Source: Hyperoplus lanceolatus (Eukaryota; Chordata; Actinopteri; Uranoscopiformes; Ammodytidae). From it: 64,000 nt of DNA. Both the position numbers and the translations under genes were made by a program. The DNA lies in the NCBI GenBank assembly GCA_026929865.2, contig CM049408.1, forward strand, positions 2,947,501 to 3,011,500, in the 5' to 3' direction. Of the stretch, positions 28,141-39,588 are shown in pieces. Position 1 is the stretch's first letter; each line of letters opens with the position of its first letter. The notes under the pieces were generated by a model. It searched no databases, was not told where the DNA came from, and saw only the letters and a list, made by a program, of their open reading frames with translations.

Positions 28141-28627
28141 GAACTCTCATCTCCTCTCTATTCTTCTCGTCAATGAGTACTTGCTCTTGGGGTACCTTCT
28201 CTGCGTAGCCTTTCTGCAGCACATTTTCCATGAAGACCTTGTATTCTTCAGCATAGGTAAAGTCTCTCTTGAATTTCCCAGCCAGGTTCAATGTCCGCTG
28301 CAGTGCCACGTTGTAATTATTTGGCATGACTAGCTCTTTTTCTCGAAACGGCAGGGGCAAGATGTAATGTCCACTTTCAAACGCTTTAGAACTTTGGGCC
28401 AACTCCATAAATCTCCTGTCCTCACATGACATCTCTTTCTTCTTCTCAGATTCCTTTTCTGAGAACTCTTGGTTGTACTGCCTGAGTAGCAGGTCCTTCA
28501 GATTTTCCATTGAAATGCGATTGACTGTCATTGATGCTCTGTGGTTATCCATTGCAGATGAAGACTTGAGCGGCCCATTCACCACCCATCCGAGAAGTGT
28601 CTTCACTGCGTATGGTCCATTACTCTG

Positions 28628-30067
28628 GGGCCGGTTTCCCGATAACGTCCTCTCTTAGCGAGCTACGAAGACTCCTACGCTATGACTTACCAAAGTTGTT
28701 TACCTCTGTAGTCGTGGTTCCAGAACGGTGTCTTAGGAGAAACACTCCTTACGTCGTTCGTACACTGCTGAAATCGGTTGCTCCGAGTTCGATTATCCAT
28801 TTCCTGCTCATTTCATGCGCAGCTGCATCTGTATGCTGTCTAATCAAATCTACCCGTGCATTTCTAGTGTAATATAAAGTCATAAATTAGTTTGTTGAAT
28901 CATCATCTGTGTTTTGGAACTCTTGTTTTATAATCAAAGTATCTTTAAGAACACTAATCACGTTACTTGGTGGGTCAGTAATGAAACTGAAAGTAGATAT
29001 AATATCGCCAATAGCCTATATAAATAAACAGACGGCCCAAACAGCGTCCAAATGAGCTAAAATCCTAAATACAATAAACAGTAACATGGCACACTTATTT
29101 TAAGGTAAGCTTTAATTGATTATTCATTAATTTTTTCGCACGTTTACATGTTTTGAGGCGGAGGATCCGACGCACTCTGCCCGGGCGCAGCTGACAGCTC
29201 TCAGCTGTCAGCTGAGCCCGTGTGGAACACAGTGCGGAGGTTCTAGTGTTAACCATGTCGAACATACTACCATAGCCTATACTGATTTAAAAAAAGATAT
29301 AGAAACAGCGGAGGAGATGAAGATTATTTTCATTATGAATGACTTGTGGCAGTTCCATGCGCAACAGGGATGTGACTCGTGTCCGTTTTACGCATGGTGC
29401 TTTACGGAAGGAAATGTGGGGGTTTGTATCTCTGGCGATGCCACAGCGATCGCAGGGACTTTCACTTGTGTAATTAAACTTATACATCTGACTGTATTTC
29501 ATATCACAGGGACACAGCGATGACTGTATTTAATAACAAACTGATAAAAACGATCCGACTGTAGGCTATAGTATCACGTATAAAGTATGTTCATATTGAG
29601 GGACATCGCATCCATTCAGTTAATGCTGATTGTCAAGTCAGTTAGATGACTAAAAAGTAGGCTACTTGTTCATATATTTTGAACACTTTGTGAATCAGAG
29701 TTAATGGTATTCTGCTAAAATATATAATAGCCTAAGCCTACTTTAAATATACGTGATATACACTATACAGTTGGATCGTTTTGAACAGTTTGTTATTAAA
29801 TACAGTCATCGCTATGTCCGTTTGATATAAAATACAGTCAGATGTATTAGTTAAATGACACAAGTGAGAGCTGAAACATCCCTACGGTAGAGCTAAGAAG
29901 GCTCTGCGGGCGCTCCAGACCAACCTTACCAACGTATGACGTACGAAAGAGATTCGTAGCAAAGAACGTTTCGGGAAACAGGCAAAACGTTAAGTAGGAA
30001 CTCTACGTAGGGGTTACGAATGACGTAGCGTTAAGAAGGCTCTAAGAAGGCTTTGGGAAACCGGCCC
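28628..30067. mobile_element. Inverted-repeat DNA element inside BEL/Pao pol
   Basis: Ends GGGCCGGTTTCCCGATAACG and TTTGGGAAACCGGCCC, with CTG on both sides (28625-28627 and 30068-30070). Internally, about 29467-29586 and 29747-29872 are a roughly 120-bp inverted repeat, and 29190-29217 is a short AGCTGACAGCT palindrome. No transposase. A 3-bp duplication suggests PIF/Harbinger or a relative, but CTG is not the usual TWA. Confidence 0.85.
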
Positions 30068-31476
30068 CTGGCTGTTAATTATCTGCCAGGGTTCCATCGC
30101 TTTAGGAACATTCATTCCTATCAACATTTCAATGTCAGCATCAATCTCTTCCATTTGGATTCCACAGAGGTAAGGCCATTTTCTGAGTTCTGATTGGGTG
30201 AGTAGGTTTCCTTTGAAACAGGGATTTTAGCTTGTGTATAAACTTCAGGTAGGTCAATAAATTCATTTCCATCTAGATTGCCAACTTCCAGTCCTGTGAT
30301 CTCATAACTGCTCACATTGTTTTCCTGCCCCATCGTCCGCAGCAGAATGTCAGTTTTGCGTCCGGTCACATTCAGTTGGTTCATTAGCTTTTCAGTGCAA
30401 AATGTGGCCGAGCTTCCCGGATCAAGGAAAGCGTACGTTTGAATGCACTTACTTCCTTTTGCAGCTTTAACTTGAACTGGAACAATAGCGAGAGCACATT
30501 CTTTACCGGCCCCTGTTGCATCATCCGCCGACACTTGTACACTGTTTATTGATGTCTGCTTTGGTGCTGGGGAATTGCGGTTTTGCAGGGGTTCCTTATC
30601 TGAGGTTCTGGTGTCAATATGTAGCAGGGTTGGATGTTTCCGCTGACATGTTTGGCAGTCCAGTTTTGTCTTGCAGTCTTTGCTCATGTGACCCTTCTTT
30701 AAGCAACCAAAGCAATATCCATTTATTTTCAAACATTCCACCTTTTCGTTGTGTGGCTGCGATTTAAACTTGAAGCAGTCCAGTAGTGTATGCTTGCCTT
30801 CACAGAAACAGCAGACAGCTGAAGTAGCAGCATTAAAGTTGGTGTGTTGTTGCCCTTTAAATGCATACTGTCTGGTGTCTTGTTCTCCAGGTGCTGCCAC
30901 AGCTGTCACAAATGTACTTCTGCTTTTGAGTGTCCTTATTTCAGTGCTCCTGTTAGTTGGGGATATTCTTTGAGTAGGAGTAGGGTCTTTAATGTCTCCA
31001 AATGCTGGGTGCAGTAAGATGTTCGCTTGATTTTCAATAAATTCAACAAGATGTCTGAATTTTGCCCGCATCTCTCTTTTCTGAAATTCCTCATATGCTC
31101 TTGACCGCCACCTCTCTCTAAGCTTGTAGGGAAGCTTGGATACAATGAGCTTTAAGGTGGATGTCACATCCAGTTCATCCATGTACTCCAAGTCCTGCAT
31201 GGCGTTGTGGCATTCCCTCAAGTATAGAGAATATGCCTGAAGTGCATTCCCATCCTCCGCTTTAATAGCTGTCCAGTTTAGCGCTTTATTCAGATAAGCA
31301 TTTGCAATCTTCATCTCATCACCAAAATGTTTTGCCAGCAGTTGCATTGCTTCTGAATATCCTCTTCGTGCATCCATGTGCATACAGCTACGAACAAGGT
31401 CTCTGGCCTGACCTGCTGTAAACTTTTCAAGAAAGTAGAGCCTATCCTGGGAACTACTTGTCTTGTCCTCTATTAA

Positions 31477-32078
31477 AGAGGACCTATTATGCTACTTTTC
31501 TGGTCTCAATTTCTTGTTTTACACTGCTATAGAGCAACCTGACACGAATCACATCACAAAAAACTATGTAGATTTTCGGGAAGCTCTTTCTCTTATTTTG
31601 GCGATCCAGCACATCCTGTCAACACTTGAGTGTGTGTGCTTCGGCTCCCTCCGCCTGTGCTTCGGCCATCTCCGCTCCCCTCCCCCCCCCCTGCAAACCC
31701 CACTCCGTTGTGATTGGTTACCTTCCTTCCGGAACACTTTCAGTGGCGGGAAGCGCGAGCATGGACCTATAAGGGCGCGAGGCAGACGGGAACAGGGAAG
31801 TGACAGCATTACCATACATGGAAACATCCGCGTGGAGACGTCACAAAGTTTTATGCGACGTCACAAATTATGAAAGGGTAGACCGCTTTGAAGACGTGAC
31901 TTCTCGACTGGCTAGGATAGTGTTTAGTGCTCTGCACAGACACCCCAGATGGTCAGCAGGGAATATGTCGAAATGCATGTAAGTCATTATTTGATAATTT
32001 AGTATGGTTAAGCATGACTATGAATCATCATAACAACGTTTATAGGTCATAAAAGTCAAAAAGCATCATAGGTCCTCT
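31477..32078. mobile_element. TTAA-type MITE inside BEL/Pao gag (602 bp)
   Basis: Ends AGAGGACCTATTATGC and GCATCATAGGTCCTCT; TTAA at 31473-31476 and 32079-32082. The gag reading frame continues on either side with one TTAA retained, so the insertion point is exact. TTAA duplication is typical of piggyBac-type elements. No transposase; frames inside are not genes. Confidence 0.92.
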
Positions 32079-32998
32079 TTAAGTATTTGAATGCATGCAT
32101 GAAAGGTTGGTATGATAGTGGATCACCTTTAAACACTGGCACTTCTCTTTTAGGCAATAGAGACAGATTTTGTTGCATTATCATGAGCTCAGTGATATCC
32201 CTTTGACTTTTAACCATTGTGCTGATGTTATCATGAGTGATATGACTGGTTGCAGGGTTTTCCAGGTGTGGGGTTGGAGCCCTTGTTGTCACTTGAGAGC
32301 TATTATGAATGCCACCAACCGTTCTCTGTAGTGGAGTTTTAGGCACAGCACCTAATTGAATGAATTCCAAAGCAGATGTGTCTGTAAATGTTTGTTCCAC
32401 ATTTGCCTGTTTGCTTGTTCCCTCAAAATATTCATTCATAGCATCACCATCAGACTCTTTTACATTTGGGTTTAGGAGTACTTTTATTTTTGCATCTGCT
32501 GCTGCAATTTCTCCATCCAGTTCCACTTTTTCCATTTTTGATTTGATTATAGTTTCCTGCAACTGCAATGAATGTTTTTCCTTAATGCAGCAGATTTTGC
32601 CTCCAGAGCTGCTTTCTCAGCTGAAGCCAGCTGAGCAGCAGAAGAAGTGGTTGATGCAGTTGTTTTCCTTGAGATGTTTGATATGCTGTCCAGTGGGTCA
32701 ATCTTTAACTGTGCACTCTGTTCCCTTTTCCATGTTTTAACCTCATATGTTAAGTAGTTGAAGTTCATCACTCTGGGCTCATACCAGTCCAGAGTGTCAG
32801 TTTATTTTTCCTCTTGTGATAAGAGCTCTTGAACAGCAATGTGCACTTTGTTAAACTCATCCACAGCTTGTTTGAACATATACATAGATTTGTCAACATC
32901 ATCAATATTTCCCCCTTCAATCATCAAGGCTTTTGTTTCATGCATTCTCCTTGTGCACACTCCAAGTTTCCCTCTGCGTGTCGCAATCAGAGATTTTA

Positions 32999-35823
32999 GG
33001 CCCTGTTCTCACGGCAACACGAAACGGTGCAAACGCGGAAAAATTCCTGCGGTTGCACTATATCATGTCCATGAAAACAGCAAACGCAGGCATGAAACCG
33101 CAAGTTTTTGAGATCTACTCCCAGGGAGGATTTTTTGGAAAACACAACGGTTTTGGTTTCATGTGAACACCGAAAACATTTCCCCTGGTAACGCTGACGT
33201 CACGGCTCCACTTCACGTATGCATAGTCTATAACATTTGCTGTCAATACCCACACGCGAGTTATAAAGTTAGAAGACAACATAATGTGCAGGGCTTAAAT
33301 AGGCCTATAACACTCGCCAATTTAGTCTGTAGTCTATTAGTAAGTTATTGATACCATGCACCCGCCACTTTGTCTGGGGAAAGATTTGTGCTCTGCCTCT
33401 TTTTCTAGCAAAATAAACTTGTGTACACGGCTCTCTCTACATTAAAAAACACTATCCATAGTTCAGCGCGCAGTGGTTAAGTTACTGTTCAACAAAAGGA
33501 GCATTAAGGCTACGGCTTCACAGTAAAAGCATTTCACTGGCTAAACATTAATAGCATTTCACCGGACAAACGTGAGTTGACTTTTATTTTGAAGTACGCC
33601 TAACAGGAAAAGTAGCCGCTCACAAAGCTCCTTCACTATCAGCATGTCTTCTGTTTTCACGGGTTCAATGCGGTGAAATAAGAGGACAGAAAGCTTGTCA
33701 TTTACAATACTTGTAACCCCAAGCTTACACCAACTGCTTTATGAACGTTAGTGACATTAATTTTCGGTTTCAGTAAGGTTTTGTGCATCAAATTGTACCG
33801 GAAAAGCTATCTACTACTACCTTGTACCGCCAACTGCTGGCCTGGCATGCTTACTAAATCGATTTCGTCCCGTTTCCTCTGAAAACATGTGCACGGGTGA
33901 AGATGTCAGATAAATTGTGTCTGAGGGGCACTTTACACTGTGAAAACGTGACAGTTTTCCAGTTTTTGGTTTAAAAAAAAACCCCGTTCAGACACAATTT
34001 ATCTGACATCTTCACCCGTACACATGTTTTCAGAGGAAACGGCCAATCCTGTAGAAGCAGTGTAGCAGCCATGCCAAGCCAATAGTCAGCTGTGACACAG
34101 CCTAGGAGATAGCTCTTCCAGTACAATTTGATGCATAAAACCTTACTGTAACCAAAATGAATGCCACTAACGTTCATAAAGCGGTTGGTGAAGTTGGGGT
34201 TAAAGTATTGTAAATGACAAGCTTTCTGTCCTCTTATTTCACCGCATTGAACTCGTAAAACAGAAGACTTGCTGATAGTAAAGGGGCTTCGTGAGCGGAT
34301 ACCTTCCTGTTAGTGTACTTCAAAATAAAAGTCAACTCACGTGTTCCATAATCTATTAATGTTTACCAGTGAAATCTTTTACTGTGACGTAGCTTAATGC
34401 TCCTTTTGTTGAACAGTAACTTAAGCTGCCGCGAACTATGGATAGTGTTTTTTAATGTAGAGAGGCGTGTCGCTGCCCTGGCATAGAAGCTACACAGTTT
34501 ATTTGGCTAGAAAAACCGGCGGAGCACATATCTTTCCCCAGACAGTGGGTGGTCTCAATAACTTACTAATCGCTTAGACTAAATTGGCGAGTGTTAGGCT
34601 ATATTTTAGCCCTGCACGTCACTCTCCGCTGATCACAGTGATGGTGCCGTGGAGACACCGTTCATGTTGTCTTCTAACTTTATAACTCGCTTGTGTTGTG
34701 GGTATTTTGACAGCAAATGTTATAGACTACGCATGTGTGAGGGTGGAGGTGAGTCAGGTTATCAGGGGAAATGGTTTGGTGTTTACAGGAAACCAAAGTT
34801 AAGTTTTCCAAAAATCCTCCCTGGGAGGTGATCTCAAAACCTGCGTTTCAGTCTGCGTTTGCTGTTTTCTGTAAATGATATGTGCAACGCGGGAATTTTG
34901 TTTGCCCGTTTTGTGTTGCGTGTTGTGAAAAGTGACGTTTTCAGTTTTTGGTTTAAAAAAAACCCCGTTCAGACACAATTTATCTGACATCTTCACCCAT
35001 ACACATGTTTTCAGAGGAAACGGGGAAACGCTGTAGAAGCAGTGTAGCAGCCATGCCAAGCCAATAGTCAGCTGTGACACAGCCTAGAAGATAGCTCTTC
35101 CAGTACAATTTGATGCATAAAACCTTACTGTAACCGAAAATGATGCCACTAACGTTCATAAAGGGTTGGTGTAAGCTTGGGGTTACAAGTATTGTAAATG
35201 ACAGCTTTCTGTCCTCTTATTTCACCGCAATGAACTCGTAAAAACAGAAGACTGCTGATAGTGAAGGGGCTTCGTGGGGTACCTTCCTGTTGTCTACTTC
35301 AAAATAAAAGCAACCACTGTGTCCAGTGAAATGCTATTTGTTTGGTGAAACTTTTATGTGAACCGTATAATGCTCCTTTTGTTGAACAGTACTAACCCTG
35401 GGCTGAACTATGGATATTTCTTTAATGTAGAGACTCTACCCGTTTATTTGGCTAGAAACGGCAGAGCACCATCTTTCCCCAGACAAATGGGGGGCAATAC
35501 TTACTAACGTTAGACTAAATGATGTTAGGTATATTTTAGCCGCCTCTCCCTGATCACGGGGTGTTTCTCTTTTCCGCTTGTGTTGTGGGTATTTTGAAGC
35601 AAATGTTATAGACTACGCTGTGTGAGGGTGGGGGGCGGTTCGGGGAGGTTTGGTGTTTGGAAACCAAAACGTAGTTTCCAAACCTCCCTGGGGGGATTCA
35701 AAACGGGTTTCGGTTTGTGTTTTTGTAGTGGAACGTTTGTTGGTCGTGTTGGGAGGTGAACGGGGTTTTTTTTTTAAACCAAAAACGGGAAAACTGTCAC
35801 GTTTTCACCGTGAGAACAGGGCC
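32999..35823. mobile_element. Harbinger-like inverted-repeat element with three arms, inside BEL/Pao gag
   Basis: Ends GGCCCTGTTCTCACGG and CCGTGAGAACAGGGCC; TTA on both sides (32996-32998 and 35824-35826), a TWA target as in PIF/Harbinger. The left arm (about 33000-33890) is repeated in inverted orientation twice: about 33965-34930 and 34932-35823. Shared markers are TTATCTGACATCTTCACCC, TCAGAGGAAACGG, CTTTCTGTCCTCTTATTTC and CTCCTTTTGTTGAACAGTA. The third arm lacks many short pieces present in the second. No transposase domain. Confidence 0.85.
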
Positions 35824-36203
35824 TTAAACGATCCTCCGCTTCCGCGGCCGTTTTAAGTTCAGTCATTGTCCCGTCTTATTGTAGTTTGATTTATTGATTT
35901 CCTTTTATTAGATCGCTTCCTTATTTATTTTGCTCCGTTCGCTTTTCCACCGCGTCCGCGGGATGCGCGTTCACACAGAGCTTCTGTTGCCACTTTCCCT
36001 TTTGTCACTTTTTTTTGTTTAGCGATCGCATCATAGTTCATATCAAACAGACAGTTAGTACGGGGCTTTAAACGCTGATCTCATCCATGCACGACTCATC
36101 CATGGGATTGTTTACTCACGGTATCCAAACGAGTTGCGCGCCCGTCTTCCTTGTTCCTTTGTCCTCTCCAAAAGTTTGTCAGACTCGTGGAGTTTTTTGA
36201 CTC

Positions 36204-36736
36204 TGAAACGGCAAACCCTTTGTTCGCCCTCTTAGTTTTGAGGCAGAGATAGTCTGACACACGTCCTTTGGATAAGCACGCACGGAGAGATGTTTACGTT
36301 GGTGTAGAATGATTTATTTTAAACAATAACTCCGGTTGACTTTCCTAAAAAATAATAAACATAACAACTCCAAAAATGCCATCAATTTGCGGACAAAACA
36401 GGGTTCTTAATATACCAAAAAAAACAATACTTTTCAATGTGAAATAATGTGTTGCAATGTGTTTAACGCACAAGAGCTCGCGGTCAAAAAACTGTAGGCT
36501 CTCGGCCTTCCAAAACCAGAATGACAGGCATTCTCCTCCCTTAAATGAGGTAACACCCCTCACTCCCCAGGTGACACCAATACCTAATCACCACCAAGTG
36601 CATAACTAAACATATGAATAAACATTTGATTAATATTTTACACACTTACTAATTCATAAATCATAATTTGCCATAAACTAAAAATGTATTTACTTAAAAT
36701 ATATTAAACACAAACAATCTTTAAATGGCTCCAACA
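36204..36736 (-). repeat. BEL/Pao 5' LTR (533 bp)
   Basis: Uninterrupted copy of the LTR; TG...CA ends. It should carry the promoter for minus-strand transcription. I could not identify a convincing tRNA primer-binding match just inside it. Confidence 0.9.
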
Positions 36737-36902
36737 CATGTGTTTGCAGTGAAGCCGATATTCATTTTCAGATATTATAGTTTTTGTATGTTTTGTTTCC
36801 ATGCCAACAATATAAGGGAAAAGAATGACATTTTGTAAGGTTATGCTATTTGTGTCAGCTGACCAACAGCAGTCACATGTCAATCTACTACTGCAAAACA
36901 CA

Positions 36903-37150
36903 ATCCCTGAGTTCCGAATCGCATACTCTTTCTTTTTTCTATTCAACATACTACATCTGACCATAAAAATAATCTAGTTAGGATGCATGTAGGCATACTA
37001 TTGGGACATACTTTTACTTATTTATTTCACCATAACATTGCGCCTTGATCTTGCCTCTTGCTTTTATATCTGTTGCATCCCCGTTTTTTTCCGTATGGAG
37101 GCTCTGTCTAAGTGACGTCACTTCACGTGCGCACTGGATTATGGGTCAGA
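36903..37150. mobile_element. Dispersed repeat, inverted partner of 11757-12010
   Basis: Starts CCCTGAGTTCCGAATCGCAT. The interior (TTGATCTTGCCTCTTGCTTT, TGACGTCACTTCACGTGCGC, CTGGATTATGGGTCAGAATC) matches the reverse complement of the repeat nested at 11688-12010. The far end is unclear; a palindrome TGGCCGGATG...CATCCGGCCA follows at 37190-37216. Confidence 0.65.
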
Positions 37151-37216
37151 ATCGGCCAAATAGGATGCTGTTTTCAACACTCAAAATCTTGGCCGGATGT
37201 CTACTACATCCGGCCA

Positions 37217-38430
37217 ATTCTAACTATCCTAAATCTGGCCACAAGAATCGGGACATCCCAAATCTTATTTACCTTGTATCTTTTTTTCTATTTCAATGAT
37301 TACAGATGGCTGGGCAGGAATACAGAAGTCCCTTATGGCATTATTTTACAGAGAGCGCAATTGGCATAGACAATGCACATTTTTGAATTTAAAATATTGT
37401 TCTGTCTACATCTATTTGATTTGAAATGTTCATTTAAGTTACATTTTGTTTATTATTTATTATTGTTAAATTGTTGAATTTTTAAAATGCAAAAAAGAAA
37501 ACACAGACAAAACAACATGATATCATACTGTATATAAAATAAATAGTAAATGTATTCAATTGTCCAAATATTCGGAGAGTACCCAGTAGACTGTATTGTC
37601 ATAGGGCGATTATTAAGCGTTGCGGTAAGAGTTAGCTCAGCAGTGGTTTGGGTTGGGGTTTACTGCAGGCTTCAACATTCAGGAAATACAGAGGCACGTT
37701 GCTGCTTTCAAAATAAAGATATACTTTTACAAAACCATGTAACCGTTTATTCAAATAAATAATACACCCAAGCCCATCCTGATAGTATGGCTGCAGGGGC
37801 TGGATACTCAGCGCTGATTTAAACAGATGGGGGGAAAACAGGTTTGTGAAACCCGGCAACCGCTCACTCGCTCAGACCCTTGTTCTGGTTAAATGACTCT
37901 GTGATCGGATATTTCCTTTTCTTATTTGATACACTGTTTTACTTTAGGGAACTGGAGCCAACCCCTCGTACAACTGTTAATCTGAACCTCTACACTACTA
38001 TAGAACTGTCATTTTACGCTTTTAGGTTACAGTGTCTTCTCACCATTCAGAAATGAGGCTCCGCAAAATATATATGGATTTGGTAGAAGAATGGCTGTTT
38101 TGACTATGTGTGCGTGCAAACTGTACATATAGATAGGACTGACATATATATCGGTCAGAGAAGTACTTTAGTAACACTTTACAATAAGGGTACATTAATG
38201 AATTGTTAGTTAATGTTTAGCCTTTACTTAAAAAGCATTTATTAAGCATGAACTAACCGTTAACCACTGCTTTATGTTGAGTTAATGCTAAAGTCATTAG
38301 ATAACATACTATTAATCAAGCACCAGTCATTTTTCCTCCATGTTTTTTTTATTCTATTCTATCGTTAAGGTTAATATGGTTTCTAACTGTGTTGGAACCG
38401 ACAAAGCAAATACTCTCACCGGCCACTTTA
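37217..38430. other. Non-coding; one dispersed repeat segment
   Basis: 38165-38340 begins TAACACTTTACAATAAGGG and has internal TTAATG/TTAGTT repeats, typical of a widespread teleost repeat. The rest has no recognised feature. Confidence 0.5.
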
Positions 38431-38439
38431 ATGGTACCG

Positions 38440-39230
38440 GATTGGACCTCCTTTGGCCTTCAGGAATGCTTTAATTCTTTGTGGCATACTCTAAGCAAGG
38501 TGTTGGAAACATTCCTCAGAGTTTTTTGTCCATATTGACATGATAGCATCACACAGTTGCTGCAGATCTGGCGGCTGCACATCCATGATGTGAATCTCTG
38601 GTTCCACCACATCCCAAAGGGGCTCTATTGGGTCGAGATCTGGTGACTGTGCAGGCCATTGGAGTACAGTGAACTCATTGTCATGTACACGAAAGCAGTT
38701 TGAGATGATTTGAGCTTTGTGACATGGTGCATTATCCTGCTGGAAGTAGCCATCAGAAGATGGGTACACTGTGGTCATAAAGGGATGGACATAGTCGGCA
38801 ACAATACTCAGGTAGGCTGTGGTGTTTAAACAATGCTCAATTAGTACATATAAGTATATATAAGGAGCCCAAAGTGTGCCAAGAAAATATCCACCACACC
38901 ATTACACCACCACCATCAGCCTGAACCGTTGATACAAGGCAGGATGGATCCATCATGCTTTGATGTTGTTTGCGCCAAATTCTGCCCCTTCCATCTGAAT
39001 GTTGCAACTGAAATCGAGACTCATCAGACCAGGCATGACTTTTCCAATCCTCTATTGTCCAATTTTGTTGAGCCTGTGCGATTTGTAGCCTCAGTTTCCT
39101 GTTCTTAGCTGACAGGAGTGGGACCCGGTGGTCACATCTATTGGTTGGTTCTACTCTTCTTATAGGCCAAAGACAATATCTCACATTTTCATCTGCTAAA
39201 ACCAATAAAAAGTTGATGTGCATTACAATT
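38440..39230 (-). pseudogene. Tc1-type transposase relic
   Basis: Two minus-strand frames together cover most of a Tc1 DD34E transposase. 39223-38837 has IEDWKSHAWSDESRFQL (first Asp), GRIWRKQHQSM and GGGVMVWWIFSWHTLG. 38778-38491 has GYFQQDNAPCHKAQI (second Asp) and AQSPDLDPIEPLWDVVE (Glu). Between them, at about 38800-38840, a TATA-rich stretch replaces part of the protein and breaks the frame. All three catalytic residues survive, but the N-terminal DNA-binding half is missing or too decayed to see, and I found no terminal repeats. Dead copy. Confidence 0.88.
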
Positions 39231-39588
39231 GACCCAGGATCTGAAACGGTTCATTAATCCATCATGGCAGTATGGTATTTCTTTAGGTTTATACTCAAGC
39301 AAAGCAATGTGAAAACAGTACATTTCTATTCTATCAGGAGCTAAACAGCAGACTCTGTGCTACGGAGCATCGCTATATATAGCACACCATTAAAAATGAC
39401 TACATCTATAATCTAGCTCAATATAATTTGATTAGAAGATTGGAATCTAAGTTTTTCATGATAACAAATGTGTTTTTAGTTCTCTGGGGACTCCAGTATT
39501 AATCATGTTGCCTGTATTGATGTTTGGAAAGGAATTTATTGAAATGGTTCCTCATTGAATAGGTATAGAGTATATCACACAACATTTA

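Larger units (their letters stand above)
27416..35866 (-). pseudogene. BEL/Pao gag-pol polyprotein, broken and core-deleted
   Basis: The frame starts at ATG 35866 (337 bases after the LTR) and ends at 27416. In order: gag start (interrupted at 35823 by an element), a Lys/Glu/Ala-rich helical region at 32995-32500, the conserved FKGDPLSYQPFMHAF block of DUF1759 (interrupted at 32078), CFGCLKKGHMSKDC zinc knuckle and neighbouring Cys/His pairs, LDPGSSATF protease-like motif, then (interrupted at 30067) the pre-RT region, about 80 residues of Lys/Glu/Arg-rich low-complexity sequence, and the DUF5641-type integrase tail ([32 protein letters not shown]). A one-base frameshift lies near 32585. Three insertions sit at sites where the host frame continues correctly on the other side. 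Non-functional as a polyprotein. Confidence 0.88.
25202..36736 (-). mobile_element. BEL/Pao-type LTR retrotransposon, deleted and invaded by four other elements
   Basis: Two LTRs bound it (25202-27055 and 36204-36736), both starting TGAAACGGCAAACCC and ending CTCCAACA. The 5-bp duplication CATGT lies at 25197-25201 and 36737-36741. The left LTR is 1854 bp, but removing a 1313-bp hAT element and its 8-bp duplication leaves exactly 533 bp, the right LTR's length. The few differences seen between the LTRs suggest a young insertion. Coding runs right to left: gag with coiled-coil start, DUF1759-type region, zinc knuckles, aspartic-protease-like DUF1758, then a jump to the integrase C-terminus. 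Reverse transcriptase, RNase H and the integrase core are missing. After subtracting the four insertions about 5.3 kb remains. Confidence 0.92.

Noticed and set aside
27726-28142. 138-codon + strand frame rich in Ser, Phe and Leu
   Set aside because: It lies opposite the BEL/Pao pol frame and its low-complexity tract; hydrophobic runs come from the purine tract on the other strand.
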